A stretch of DNA of 64,000 nucleotides from an uncultured Paracoccaceae bacterium (GCA_947493145.1 CANLPZ010000001.1:310001-374000), one strand, 5' to 3'; counted from the stretch's first letter, positions 18,728 through 27,883 are shown. Translations and numbers: made by a program. Notes: generated from the letters alone by a model not told the origin.

Positions 18728-19468
18728 ATGAAATCCCTTTTGACTGCCGCTGTTATCGGCCTAACTGCCCTGCCCGCTGCAGCAACTGATCTGATGGATA
18801 TGACCGACGCTGAACACGAACAGTTCGGCGCATTGGTGCGTCAGTATTTATTAGAAAATCCATTTATTTTGGTCGAAGTCAGCCAAATTTTGGAAGAACA
18901 AAGCCGCGAAGCACAGGAAAACGCTGATCTGAATATGGTCGCGGACAATTCCGATGCGTTGTGGAACGATCCGAATTCTTGGGTCGGTGGGAACCCCGAT
19001 GGCGACGTTACCTTGGTCGAATTCATCGACTATCGGTGCGGATATTGCCGCAAAGCCCATTCTGAAGTTGCTGAATTGATCGAAAGCGACGGCAATATTC
19101 GAATTATCATGAAAGAATACCCGATTTTGGGTGAACAATCCGTGCTTGCGTCCAAATTTGCGATTTCGGTTCGGCAGATCGCCGGTGACGATGCGTATAA
19201 GCTTGCCAATGATGCATTGATTGGCTTGCGCAGCGAAGTGTCCGGACGCTCGCTCAAACGATTGGCCGAAACATTGGAATTGGATGCCGACGCCATCCTT
19301 GCGCACATGGACAGCGCAGACGTGCAGGCCGTCATTGACGCAAATTACGCGTTGGGCCAACGGATGCAGGTGTCGGGCACACCGACCTTTGTTATGAACA
19401 ATGAATTGCTGCGCGGATACGTTCCGTTGGACAGCATGCGCCAAATCGTGGCCGAGCTTCGCGGATAA
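18728..19468 (+). CDS. DsbA-family thiol:disulfide oxidoreductase
   Basis: A 246-residue periplasmic thioredoxin-fold protein. The signal peptide is residues 1-20 (ending LPAAAATD), then an N-terminal helical region, then the active site CGYC in FIDYRCGYCRKAH (near 105) and the cis-proline segment SGTPTFVM near the C-terminus. This resembles the Com1/ScsC/DsbA-like group that oxidises or isomerises envelope disulfides. GGAG at 18717-18720 sets the start at 18728. It is directly downstream of the M48-TPR gene, consistent with a shared envelope-folding role, and convergent with the sugar operon. Confidence 0.9.
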   Translation: MKSLLTAAVIGLTALPAAATDLMDMTDAEHEQFGALVRQYLLENPFILVEVSQILEEQSREAQENADLNMVADNSDALWNDPNSWVGGNPDGDVTLVEFIDYRCGYCRKAHSEVAELIESDGNIRIIMKEYPILGEQSVLASKFAISVRQIAGDDAYKLANDALIGLRSEVSGRSLKRLAETLELDADAILAHMDSADVQAVIDANYALGQRMQVSGTPTFVMNNELLRGYVPLDSMRQIVAELRG

Positions 19469-19513
19469 ACAAGTGGCTCCGGCGGGTTTGCCCCCGCCGA
19501 ACCCCGCCTTTGA

Positions 19514-20644
19514 TCACCCGATATCAACCCAAGCGGCGTTTTTCGACGACGAACGCTGGCATGCATCCAAAAACGCCATTCCATCCATAGCATCCGCAAG
19601 CGTCGGAACATGTGAATTTGCGATATTCGTGCCGTTGATCCGGTCCCAAATCACATCTGCGGCTTCGTTGTAAATCGTCGCGAAGGCTTCCAAATACCCT
19701 TCCGGATGGCCCGCAGGCGTGCGCGTGACCGCATTCGCTGCGTCATGTACGCCTGAACCGCCACGGGTCAGCAATTGTTTTGGTTGCCCAAAGGCTGTGA
19801 ACCACAGTTTGTTGGGGTCCTCTTGTGCCCACTCCAAACCGCCCTTGTCACCATACACCCGCAATCGCAGGCTATTTTCGTGACCAACGGCCACTTGACT
19901 CGCCCAAAGCATGCCTTTTGCGCCACTGGCATAGCGCAACATGATGTTGGCATTATCATCGACCAAGCGTCCGTCAACAAAAGACGATAAATCTGCTGAA
20001 AGTTGGGACGGCGTCAAACCTGTTACGAAACTCGCAAGATTATAGGCATGGCTGCCGATATCGCCAATGGCGCCCCCACCGGCCTTGGCCGGATCGGTGC
20101 GCCAAGAGGCTTGTTTGTTGTCGTCTGGCTGCGCTTCTGTCAACCAATCTTGGACATATTCCGCCTGCACCAGTCGGATCGCGCCCAAGTCACCCGCAGC
20201 GACCATTGCACGCGCTTGGCGGACCATTGGCGTTCCGGTGTAATTATGCGTGAGCAAAAACAGTGGGCCATTGGGATCAAAAGCCGTTGCAAAATCTTTC
20301 GCCGCAGCCAAATCCGTGGTCAGTGGTTTGTCACAAATCACATGAATTCCGGCGTCTAAGAACGCTTGAGCTGCGGGGATATGCATATGGTTGGGCGTTA
20401 CGATTGCAACGGCATCAATACCATCTTCGCGCGCGGCCTCAGCCGTAGCCATGTCAGCAAAACTGCCATAGCTACGGGCAATACCCAAAGCATCGGCTGA
20501 ACGTTGCGATTTTTCTGGCGTTGATGACAACGCACCGGCAACCAATTCAAATCGATCATCGATGCGCATCGCAATCCGGTGAACCGCGCCAATAAACGCG
20601 CCTTCACCGCCTCCGACCATCCCCAACCGCAATTTACGTGTCAT
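19514..20644 (-). CDS. Gfo/Idh/MocA family sugar dehydrogenase (last gene of sugar operon)
   Basis: A 376-residue NAD(P)-dependent dehydrogenase. The Rossmann fold opens with RLGMVGGGEGAFIGAVHR, the cofactor-side EKP-type motif appears as ICDKPLT near residue 107, and the catalytic pattern is complete as GAIGDIGSHAYNL (D and H near 190-195). Family enzymes oxidise or reduce sugars and glycosides at C1 or C3. The start overlaps the end of the preceding isomerase gene by four bases, so translation is coupled. It is the promoter-distal gene of the eight-gene LacI-controlled operon and could serve as the oxidising or the re-reducing enzyme; sequence alone does not say which. Confidence 0.9.
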   Translation of the reverse strand: MTRKLRLGMVGGGEGAFIGAVHRIAMRIDDRFELVAGALSSTPEKSQRSADALGIARSYGSFADMATAEAAREDGIDAVAIVTPNHMHIPAAQAFLDAGIHVICDKPLTTDLAAAKDFATAFDPNGPLFLLTHNYTGTPMVRQARAMVAAGDLGAIRLVQAEYVQDWLTEAQPDDNKQASWRTDPAKAGGGAIGDIGSHAYNLASFVTGLTPSQLSADLSSFVDGRLVDDNANIMLRYASGAKGMLWASQVAVGHENSLRLRVYGDKGGLEWAQEDPNKLWFTAFGQPKQLLTRGGSGVHDAANAVTRTPAGHPEGYLEAFATIYNEAADVIWDRINGTNIANSHVPTLADAMDGMAFLDACQRSSSKNAAWVDIG

Positions 20645-21702
20645 TCAACAATCCCCATCATTTTGCGGATCGTATCGCGGTCTTCGCCTGCACCAGCAAA
20701 ATCATCAAACGCTTTGTCAGTCACACGAATGATGTGCTGATCGATAAACGGCGCGCCTTCGGCTGCTCCGTCTTCTGGGTGCTTCAGGCAGCATTCCCAT
20801 TCCAACACAGCCCAGCTGTCATAGTTGTATTGCGCCAGTTTGGAAAAAATAGCGGCAAAATCGACCTGACCGTCACCAAGCGAGCGGAACCGCCCCGCGC
20901 GTTCGGTCCAATTTTGATAACCGGAATACACACCCTGACGCCCTGTTGGGTTGAACTCGGCGTCCTTAACATGGAAGGCTGTGATGCGTTCATGGTAGAT
21001 GTCGATAAACTCAAGGTAGTCAAGCTGTTGTAGAACGAAATGCGACGGATCGTAGTTGATCGTACACCGCTTGTGGCCATCTAATTTATCCAAGAACATT
21101 TCGAACGTAATGCCATCCATCACATCCTCGCCCGGATGGATTTCGTATCCAACATCCACCCCGTGTTCGTCATAAACGTCCAAAATGGGCTTCCATCGAC
21201 GTGCGAGTTCGCTAAAGGCTTCGTCGACCATACCCTCGGGGCGTTGCGGCCACGGGTAAAGATAAGGAAACGCCAAAGAACCGGTGAACGACACCGACAC
21301 ATCCAGCCCAAGATTGCGCGATGCAACCGCGGCAAGTTTCATCTGCTCAACGGCCCAAGCCTGTCGCGCCTTTGGGTTGCCATGTACCTTTTCAGGGGCA
21401 AATGCATCGAATTGCAAATCATAAGCCGGATGGACAGCGACCAATTGGCCCTGCAAATGGGTTGCAAGCTCGGTGATTTCGACACCGTTTTCTGCACAGA
21501 TGCCTTTGATTTCGTCGCAATAGTCCTTTGACGCGGCAGCCTGTTCCAAATCAATCAGACTTGGGACAAATGTTGGGATTTGAACGCCCTTATACCCCAG
21601 ACCCGCCGCCCACTTTGTAATGTTGGACAAATTGTCAAACGGGGCGTCATCCGATGCAAATTGCGCAAGGAAGATTGCGGGGCCTTTCATGGTTGCGGGC
21701 AT
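20641..21702 (-). CDS. sugar phosphate isomerase/epimerase family TIM-barrel protein
   Basis: A 353-residue AP endonuclease 2-type TIM barrel (xylose isomerase-like). The expected metal site is present: E in VGYEIHPGED, D in INYDPSHF, H in TAFHVKDAEF and E near the end in AVLEWECCL. It is longer than the operon's other isomerase (353 against 249 residues), so the two are not simple duplicates. Family members carry out isomerisation, epimerisation, dehydration or hydration of sugars and keto-sugars. It sits between the two dehydrogenase genes, 12 bases after one and overlapping the other, pointing to a shared pathway. Confidence 0.88.
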   Translation of the reverse strand: MPATMKGPAIFLAQFASDDAPFDNLSNITKWAAGLGYKGVQIPTFVPSLIDLEQAAASKDYCDEIKGICAENGVEITELATHLQGQLVAVHPAYDLQFDAFAPEKVHGNPKARQAWAVEQMKLAAVASRNLGLDVSVSFTGSLAFPYLYPWPQRPEGMVDEAFSELARRWKPILDVYDEHGVDVGYEIHPGEDVMDGITFEMFLDKLDGHKRCTINYDPSHFVLQQLDYLEFIDIYHERITAFHVKDAEFNPTGRQGVYSGYQNWTERAGRFRSLGDGQVDFAAIFSKLAQYNYDSWAVLEWECCLKHPEDGAAEGAPFIDQHIIRVTDKAFDDFAGAGEDRDTIRKMMGIVE

Positions 21703-21714
21703 CTAATTTTCCTT

Positions 21715-22833
21715 TCAGGCAATCAATCCACGTGCCGCATTCGCATCCATCGGATCGGGGCGTTCACATGTGGTTGTAAGTGTTTCAAATTGTCCGCTTT
21801 CGCCGGACTTCAAAATGGCGGTCATAACCTCAACAGCATGAAGCGCCAGCGCGTCATTACAACGGTGCTCGCGACCTTCGTTCATGGCTTGGCACATGTC
21901 GGCCAGACCAGCGCCGCGGTAGTTCGCATGATCGCCGTCGTTCACGACACCAAACGGATGGTCGTCGGCGGGCAATTCGACCTCATCGCTTTTGTTCGTG
22001 ACTTTCAGTTCACCACCAAAGAAGTTCGGATCGGGGACAAACAATGTGCCCGTTTCACCGTAAAGTTCTGTGTTCGGGTGATTGTGAGCCCATACGTCCC
22101 AGCTGGTCCCCAAAGTGATTTGTGCACCAGATTTAAATTGCAACAACGCATTGATTGTTGTGGGCGTTGTGACTGGAATTTTTTCACCACGGCGTGGTTC
22201 GGAACCGATGGTTCGTTCAGCGAACGGCGTTGATGAAAGAGCAACGACTTTTTCGACCGGCCCAAGCAGCTGGATCAAGTTGGTCACATAGTACGGTCCG
22301 ATATCCAGAACGGGACCTGCACCTTCTTGGTAAAAGAAATCGGGGTTCGGATGCCAATCTTCCATCCCGTGGCCCATCACATAACAGGTGCCAGACAAGA
22401 CTTTGCCCACCTCACCCGCGTCAATAATCGCACGCGCACGCTGATGGGATTGCCCCAAGAATGTGTCAGGTGCCGATCCGATACGCAGCCCCTTGTTTTG
22501 CGCAAGATCGCGCAATTCTGCACCTTCTTCCAACGTCAAAACGTATGGCTTTTCCGAATAGACACTTTTGCCAGCTTCCAAAATACGTTTGGAGACTTCG
22601 AAATGTGCTGCTGGGATCGTCAGGTTAACAATCACTTGGATATCATCCGCGGCCAAAAGGTCGTCAATGGTTTGCGCACGGAGGTTGAATTCTTCGGCGC
22701 GGGCCTTTGCCGCATCCAAATTCAAATCAGCACAAGCCACCACACTGTAAGTGCTGAAAAAATCCGCCATTCGCATATAGGCCGCTGATATGTTGCCGCA
22801 ACCAATGATGCCGACGCCAGTTCGTTGTGTCAT
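21715..22833 (-). CDS. Gfo/Idh/MocA family sugar dehydrogenase with variant active site
   Basis: A 372-residue dehydrogenase. The nucleotide fold begins GVGIIGCGNISAAYMRM and has SEKPYVLT (the classic EKP motif, near residue 95). In the catalytic helix the family D-x-x-x-H reads DIGPYYVTNL, so tyrosine stands where histidine usually acts. This could mean altered proton transfer or a distinct subfamily rather than loss of function, because the rest is intact and full length. It starts two bases after the stop of the smaller isomerase gene and ends 12 bases before the larger one. Confidence 0.9.
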   Translation of the reverse strand: MTQRTGVGIIGCGNISAAYMRMADFFSTYSVVACADLNLDAAKARAEEFNLRAQTIDDLLAADDIQVIVNLTIPAAHFEVSKRILEAGKSVYSEKPYVLTLEEGAELRDLAQNKGLRIGSAPDTFLGQSHQRARAIIDAGEVGKVLSGTCYVMGHGMEDWHPNPDFFYQEGAGPVLDIGPYYVTNLIQLLGPVEKVVALSSTPFAERTIGSEPRRGEKIPVTTPTTINALLQFKSGAQITLGTSWDVWAHNHPNTELYGETGTLFVPDPNFFGGELKVTNKSDEVELPADDHPFGVVNDGDHANYRGAGLADMCQAMNEGREHRCNDALALHAVEVMTAILKSGESGQFETLTTTCERPDPMDANAARGLIA

Positions 22834-22835
22834 GG

Positions 22836-23585
22836 TTAGAACTTTCTAAAGTTTTCGATGGACTGTTTTGCAAAACGTGCAATGTCGCTTGGATTATCAT
22901 GCTCCATTATGAAACGTGCATTGGGCGCATATTCACGTAACGCCGCGGTTAAGCCCGCCCAATCAACAGTGCCAGTACCGACGTCGGCCCAGCCATCCTC
23001 GTCCAAATTTTCACCAGCTGGTGCGATGTCTTTAACATGTGCCGCGACAATGCGGTCGCCATATTTTTTGATGTATGTAAGCGGGTCCTGACCCCCACGA
23101 ATGATCCACGCGATATCCGCTTCGAACATGACATCTGGTCCGGCCTCAAGAATCAAATCCATCGGAATTTCACCAGTCGCCAATGGTTCGAATTCAAACT
23201 CGTGATTGTGCCAACCAATGGTCAACCCATGATCGCGGGCCTTGTCTTGGACTTTCTGCAAACGGGCACCAATCGCGCGCCATCCGTCAGCATCAGTTGG
23301 ACGCAGCTCTGGCATCAGGAACGGTCCAAACAGATGGGTCATCCCAAACGTGTTTGCCAGTTTCACCACCCGATCGAAATCGTTTTCCAAATCATCAAGC
23401 GCCATGTGGCCGGTTGGCATTGTCAAACCCAATTCGTCCATAGCAGCGCGAAATGCAGGTGCATCCTCATCGTAGATGCCGCCAAAGCCTTCGACCTGTG
23501 TGTATCCCAGATCGGCAAGAGTTTTTAGAAATTCCTTTTGGTCGCCAACATTGCGAGAGGAATATAGTTGAAAAGAAACGTTCAT
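22836..23585 (-). CDS. sugar phosphate isomerase/epimerase family TIM-barrel protein (short form)
   Basis: A 249-residue TIM-barrel protein of the xylose isomerase-like family. Predicted metal ligands: E in WHNHEFEF, D in FEADIAWI, H in VAAHVKDI and E in FIMEHDNP. The start is ATG 23585 (MNVSFQLYSSR) with GGAG nine bases ahead; an in-frame TTG at 23600 is rejected. It follows the ABC ATPase gene by 24 bases, so transport and metabolism genes are on one transcript. Likely role: elimination, hydration or isomerisation step on a keto-sugar, by family and context only. Confidence 0.88.
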   Translation of the reverse strand: MNVSFQLYSSRNVGDQKEFLKTLADLGYTQVEGFGGIYDEDAPAFRAAMDELGLTMPTGHMALDDLENDFDRVVKLANTFGMTHLFGPFLMPELRPTDADGWRAIGARLQKVQDKARDHGLTIGWHNHEFEFEPLATGEIPMDLILEAGPDVMFEADIAWIIRGGQDPLTYIKKYGDRIVAAHVKDIAPAGENLDEDGWADVGTGTVDWAGLTAALREYAPNARFIMEHDNPSDIARFAKQSIENFRKF

Positions 23586-23609
23586 TTTATCGTTCTCCAA
23601 GCGTCTGAT

Positions 23610-24695
23610 TTACAGACGTAATTCAGACTTTGCGTCAAACATTGATCCTTTGGATGGATCAAAGCCGATCGCGATTTTGTCGCCTGCTGCGACGGATGCT
23701 GTACCATCCATACGGAAACGGAAATCAACACCTGCAAGTTTGGTCCAGACCAAAGTGTCAGCGCCCATTGGCTCGACGATCTCGACTTCGACCGTGGCCG
23801 TAAATGGCTCTTTGGACGACAGCTCGCCGGTTACAACCGATTCAGGACGGATGCCCATAGACACCGCCGCATTCGCGGCCTTTTCGGTGGAAAATTCATA
23901 ATTTCCAACTGGAAGCTGCACACCGCCAGTTACGAAAGTCGCAGCATCGGCTCCTTCCAACGATCCTTCGAAAAAGTTCATCTCTGGCGATCCAATAAAG
24001 CCCGCGACGTACCGGTTTGTTGGACGGTTATAGATTTCGTCTGGTGTCGCCAATTGCTGAACCACCCCACCTTTCATAATCGCAATCCGGTCGGCCAAGG
24101 TCATAGCTTCGACCTGATCGTGGGTCACGTAAATCATGGTGTTGTTCAAACGCTGGTGAAGACGCTTAATTTCCACCCGCAAGTCGGCGCGCAGTTTTGC
24201 GTCCAAGTTGGACAAAGGTTCATCGAACAAAAAGACGTCCACATCGCGAACCAACGCCCGCCCAATGGCCACACGTTGACGTTGGCCGCCGGACAACGCA
24301 CCCGGTTTGCGTTTCATTAGCGGTTCAATTTGCAAAATCTCTGCCGCGCGGTCCACGCGCCGTTTGATTTCGTCTTTTGGCATCCGCGCGTTTTTCAGAC
24401 CAAATGACAAGTTTCCTTCGACGGTCATCTGCGGATACAGCGCGTAGGATTGGAATACCATTCCAATTCCGCGGTCATTGGGTTCTTCCCATGTGACGTT
24501 TTTCCCGCCGATATGGATTTGCCCTTCGGTCACGTCCAGCAACCCCGCAATACAATTCAACAAGGTCGATTTACCGCAGCCTGACGCCCCAAGAAGAACC
24601 AGAAATTCACCTTCGGCGATTTCCATATTCAGCTGATCAAGAACGCGAAGCGATCCAAATTCAAGTGTGAGATCTTTGATTGATACGTTGGTCAT
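23610..24695 (-). CDS. sugar ABC transporter ATPase (MalK/UgpC type)
   Basis: A 361-residue ATP-binding subunit for a CUT1 carbohydrate importer. Walker A is LLGASGCGKSTLL (near residue 40), the signature LSGGQRQRVAIGRAL and Walker B VFLFDEPLSNLD follow, with the switch histidine in YVTHDQVEAM. A C-terminal TOBE/regulatory domain (about 240-361) is present, as in MalK and UgpC. It is cytoplasmic and pairs with the two permeases encoded directly upstream (two-base gap). Confidence 0.95.
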   Translation of the reverse strand: MTNVSIKDLTLEFGSLRVLDQLNMEIAEGEFLVLLGASGCGKSTLLNCIAGLLDVTEGQIHIGGKNVTWEEPNDRGIGMVFQSYALYPQMTVEGNLSFGLKNARMPKDEIKRRVDRAAEILQIEPLMKRKPGALSGGQRQRVAIGRALVRDVDVFLFDEPLSNLDAKLRADLRVEIKRLHQRLNNTMIYVTHDQVEAMTLADRIAIMKGGVVQQLATPDEIYNRPTNRYVAGFIGSPEMNFFEGSLEGADAATFVTGGVQLPVGNYEFSTEKAANAAVSMGIRPESVVTGELSSKEPFTATVEVEIVEPMGADTLVWTKLAGVDFRFRMDGTASVAAGDKIAIGFDPSKGSMFDAKSELRL

Positions 24696-24697
24696 GA

Positions 24698-25594
24698 TTA
24701 GCCCTTTACCGCCCCAGCCGCGATGCCGCGAACGAACAGTTTTCCTGAGACGAAGTAGATTACAAGTGGTACAAGTCCGGTCAAAAGAGTAGCGGCCATA
24801 TTGACGTTATATTCTTTGACACCTTGCACCGCGTTTACGATGTTGTTTAGCTGAACGGTCATCGGCCATGTGTCTGGTTTGGTGTAAATCACACCGAACA
24901 AGAAGTCGTTCCAGATACCCGTGATTTGGATGATCATAGCCACCACAAAGATCGGCAATGACATCGGCAACATAATGCGGAAGTAAATCCCCCAAAACCC
25001 TGCCCCGTCCACACGGGCCGCTTTGAACAGCTCTTCTGGTAACCCGCTAAAGTAGTTGCGGAACAAAAGCGTAAGGATCGGCATACCAAAGATCGTGTGG
25101 ACCAAGACCAAGCCACCCAATTTCCCCATCAGGCCAATTTCGCGCAGGATGATCACAATTGGATAGATCATAACTTGGTACGGGATGAAGGCACCGAACA
25201 GAAGGATCGCAAAGAAGATTTCTGAACCCTTAAATTTCCAATTCGACAGCGCATAGCCATTTACGGAGGCGATAAAGATCGAAATGATCGCAGACGGGAC
25301 CAAGATTTGCACTGAATTCCAGAACCCACGAGAGAGACCATCACAATTTAGGCCAGTACACGCGGTGAACCATGCCTTGTGCCACGGCTCGAACGTGATT
25401 TCCAACGGTGGGGCAAAGATATTGCCGACACGGATTTCTGGCATGCCTTTCAGCGATGTCATCACCATGACCCACAATGGAAGAAGGTAATAGAAACACA
25501 CCAGTCCAACCACACCGTACAGAATGATATTATGGGCCGATAAAGTCTTTTTTGGTTTTGGCCCGCTTGGGACCGTCATGTTATCAGCTGGCAT
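24698..25594 (-). CDS. sugar ABC transporter permease (MalG type)
   Basis: A 298-residue inner-membrane permease with six predicted spans. The EAA loop that docks the ATPase is EELFKAARVDGAGFWGIYF, and the C-terminus ends GKLFVRGIAAGAVKG, as expected of MalG-type subunits. ATG 25594 has GAGGT upstream and overlaps the end of the partner permease gene by 11 bases; ATG 25579 is a weaker alternative. Confidence 0.93.
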   Translation of the reverse strand: MPADNMTVPSGPKPKKTLSAHNIILYGVVGLVCFYYLLPLWVMVMTSLKGMPEIRVGNIFAPPLEITFEPWHKAWFTACTGLNCDGLSRGFWNSVQILVPSAIISIFIASVNGYALSNWKFKGSEIFFAILLFGAFIPYQVMIYPIVIILREIGLMGKLGGLVLVHTIFGMPILTLLFRNYFSGLPEELFKAARVDGAGFWGIYFRIMLPMSLPIFVVAMIIQITGIWNDFLFGVIYTKPDTWPMTVQLNNIVNAVQGVKEYNVNMAATLLTGLVPLVIYFVSGKLFVRGIAAGAVKG

Positions 25595-26480
25595 TTTTGC
25601 GACCTCTGATTTGTGTCAAGCCGAAGAGGGCCAGAATGATAAGAACACCCAAAAGCATCATGGTTGAGGCCGCAAAAGCCTGACCAAGGTTCTGAGCACG
25701 GAACATGTTGTCGATCACGTATTTGGCTGGCACTTCGGACGACAGTCCGGGCCCACCGTTGGTCTGAGCGACAACAAGATCGTAAACTTTGATGATACCA
25801 GATGAGATCAATACAAGTGCGGTGATGAAAACCGGTTTCATCATCGGAATGATCACAACTACATAGGTTTTCCATTTCGGGATTCCGTCCACGCGGGCGG
25901 CTTTCCAAATTTCTTCGTCAATGCCGCGCAAACCGGCCAGCATCAACACCATGATCAAACCAGATCCCTGCCAGATGGCGGCGATCAAGATCCCGAAAAT
26001 TACGATATTTGCGTCGTAGATCGGGTCGAATGTGAAACTTTGCCACCCCAAACTGCGCACCACATTTTGCACGCCGAAATCTGGGTTTAACAACCATTGC
26101 CATACCAAACCAGTTACAACAAATGACAAGGCAAACGGATAAAGAATGATGGTTCTGATGGTGTTTTCAAACCGGATTTTTTGATCCAGCATGACTGCCA
26201 GCAAAAACCCGATCAGCAGTGAAAGTACCAATGAACAGACACCATAGATGAAAAGGTTTTCGACAGAGATCAACCAACGGTTTGAATTCCACAAACGTTC
26301 GTATTGATCAAATCCAACGAAATCCAATTTCGGAAGAAGACGGGACTTGGTGAAAGAATACACAACAGTCCAAACTGTGCATCCGATGAATACCACCATC
26401 GCTGTTAGGATCATTGGGATCGCAGCAATTTTGGAATTCATATTTCGCAAAAGCCGTATTGGTCTTTTTGCTTCGGCCAT
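25584..26480 (-). CDS. sugar ABC transporter permease (MalF type)
   Basis: A 298-residue permease with about six spans and an EAA loop, EEIWKAARVDGIPKWKTY. The start is taken at ATG 26480 (MAEAKRP); the longer frame to 26588 would translate through the intercistronic stem-loop and lacks family similarity. It forms the membrane channel with the next gene's product. The substrate-binding protein gene lies 120 bases upstream, separated by that stem-loop. Confidence 0.92.
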   Translation of the reverse strand: MAEAKRPIRLLRNMNSKIAAIPMILTAMVVFIGCTVWTVVYSFTKSRLLPKLDFVGFDQYERLWNSNRWLISVENLFIYGVCSLVLSLLIGFLLAVMLDQKIRFENTIRTIILYPFALSFVVTGLVWQWLLNPDFGVQNVVRSLGWQSFTFDPIYDANIVIFGILIAAIWQGSGLIMVLMLAGLRGIDEEIWKAARVDGIPKWKTYVVVIIPMMKPVFITALVLISSGIIKVYDLVVAQTNGGPGLSSEVPAKYVIDNMFRAQNLGQAFAASTMMLLGVLIILALFGLTQIRGRKNAS

Positions 26481-26543
26481 GAGAAAGCTCGCTTTTGATT
26501 GGTTCGACCCTTCACCCCTAAACGGCCAAACATACAAAATGAA

Positions 26544-26581
26544 GCTGCCCCAAGGGCGGGTTGAGGAACCCAAGGGACAGC
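26544..26581 (-). promoter_or_regulatory. intercistronic stem-loop between binding-protein and permease genes
   Basis: In the minus-strand RNA, 26581-26574 (GCUGUCCC) pairs with 26551-26544 (GGGGCAGC), with an inner GGGUU/AACCC stem over a four-base loop. There is no T-run. Such structures commonly protect the 3' end of the binding-protein message and lower permease expression; that role here is inference. Confidence 0.55.
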
Positions 26582-26600
26582 CACACAAACGGGGAGGAAC

Positions 26601-27830
26601 TTAGTCCGCGTCTGCGATGATTGCAGCGTAGCTTGCTTGAGCTTGCGCTGGTGTCACTGAAAGGTCGTTCCAGAATTCAACCATTACGTCTTCGATTTGA
26701 GACGTCGTATCAGAAGAAAGAACTTGGTTGCCGTCTGGTAGGATGTTTCCTGACGCTAGGATCTCTAGACCCTTTTTCATACAATCGTTAGCTGCTGACA
26801 GATCGATGTCGCCACGTACAGGAAGCGAACCTTTTTTAAGGTTAAAGCCAACTTGTACTTCAGGAGAGATTAGCAATTTAGCCAACTCTTTTTGCGCAGC
26901 TTCGATCGCTGGGTCGTCTTGTTTTGGGAAATAGAACGCGTCACCACCTGTTGAGATGATTTCGTTTACACCCAAACCTGGAAGACATGAGTAGTCTTCG
27001 CCCGCAACCTGCTCAGCCACAGCGAATTCACCCTGTGCCCAATCGCCCATGATCTGACCACCGGCTTCACCGTTGATGACCATAGCTGTTGCTAGGTTCC
27101 AGTCGCCAACGTTTGTCCCTTGAGAGAACTTACGTGCGTTGCCTACAGCTTCGAATACTTTTGCCATTTCTGGACCAGCAGCCGCTTCCGCGTCTTTTTC
27201 AACGTTGATTTTTGTCCAAAGATCAACACCACCGATGGCGACGTTCAACACGCCAAATGCACCAGAAGACTGCCAAGACTGTTGACCAACAGCCAATGGA
27301 ACTTTGCCAGCTGCTTCCAACGCAGGTGCAGCAGCAACGAATTCATCCCAGTTCGCAGGAACATCTACACCCGCGTCCGCGAACGCTTTGTGAGATAGCC
27401 AAATCCACTGCCAAGAGTGAATGTTCACAGGAACACAGTATATTTTGCCGTCAACAGTACAGCTGTCAAGCAGACCAACAGGGTTGACGATGTCGCGCCA
27501 TCCGCCCTCTTCGGCGATGTCAGATAGGTCAAGCATTAGGCCAGCTTCGATCAGCTCTTCAGCCTGACGTCCGTGGTTCAGCTGTGTCGCGTGCATCGGA
27601 TCACCACCGATGATACGTGAAACGATTGCACCGCGTGCAGTTCCGCCGCCGCCAGCAATCGCGCCGTCGACCCATGTATGTTCTGTCGCGTTAAATGCGT
27701 TTGCGAATTCAGCAACCGCAGCAGCCTCACCGCCTGATGTCCACCAGTGTGTAACCTCAAGCTCAGCAGCAGAAACAGCAGATGCACCAACAAGCGCAGT
27801 TGCTGCCATTAAAGCAGAATGTAGTTTCAT
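26601..27830 (-). CDS. sugar ABC transporter substrate-binding protein
   Basis: A 409-residue periplasmic binding protein. The signal peptide is residues 1-21 (ALVGASAVSA, then AELEVTHWW). The mature start EVTHWWTSGGEAAAVAEF, the AGGGGTARGAIVSR segment and the conserved HSWQWIWLSHK region resemble the glucose/mannose (GtsA-like) cluster of family 1 binding proteins; the exact ligand is uncertain. Promoter-proximal in the operon, with GGAGG just before the ATG. Expression is probably governed by the LacI operators upstream, with attenuation after it by the stem-loop at 26544-26581. Confidence 0.92.
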   Translation of the reverse strand: MKLHSALMAATALVGASAVSAAELEVTHWWTSGGEAAAVAEFANAFNATEHTWVDGAIAGGGGTARGAIVSRIIGGDPMHATQLNHGRQAEELIEAGLMLDLSDIAEEGGWRDIVNPVGLLDSCTVDGKIYCVPVNIHSWQWIWLSHKAFADAGVDVPANWDEFVAAAPALEAAGKVPLAVGQQSWQSSGAFGVLNVAIGGVDLWTKINVEKDAEAAAGPEMAKVFEAVGNARKFSQGTNVGDWNLATAMVINGEAGGQIMGDWAQGEFAVAEQVAGEDYSCLPGLGVNEIISTGGDAFYFPKQDDPAIEAAQKELAKLLISPEVQVGFNLKKGSLPVRGDIDLSAANDCMKKGLEILASGNILPDGNQVLSSDTTSQIEDVMVEFWNDLSVTPAQAQASYAAIIADAD

Positions 27831-27843
27831 TTTTTCCTCCCGT

Positions 27844-27883
27844 GGCGCGAGCGCCGTTTATAAGAATGGCGCCTCCACGCGCC
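27844..27883 (-). promoter_or_regulatory. GC-rich two-part hairpin in the sugar operon leader
   Basis: GGCGCG (27844-27849) pairs with CGCGCC (27878-27883), and inside it GCGCC (27851-27855) pairs with GGCGC (27868-27872). It lies between the ATG/RBS of the binding-protein gene and the nearest operator, so it would form in the mRNA leader and could affect stability or initiation. Confidence 0.45.

Noticed and set aside
19514..27830. Trehalose (thuEFGKAB-type) or inositol operon
   Set aside because: No ThuA-type protein and no IolC/IolD-type genes. The dehydrogenase/isomerase mix is shared by several pathways, so no named substrate is supported.
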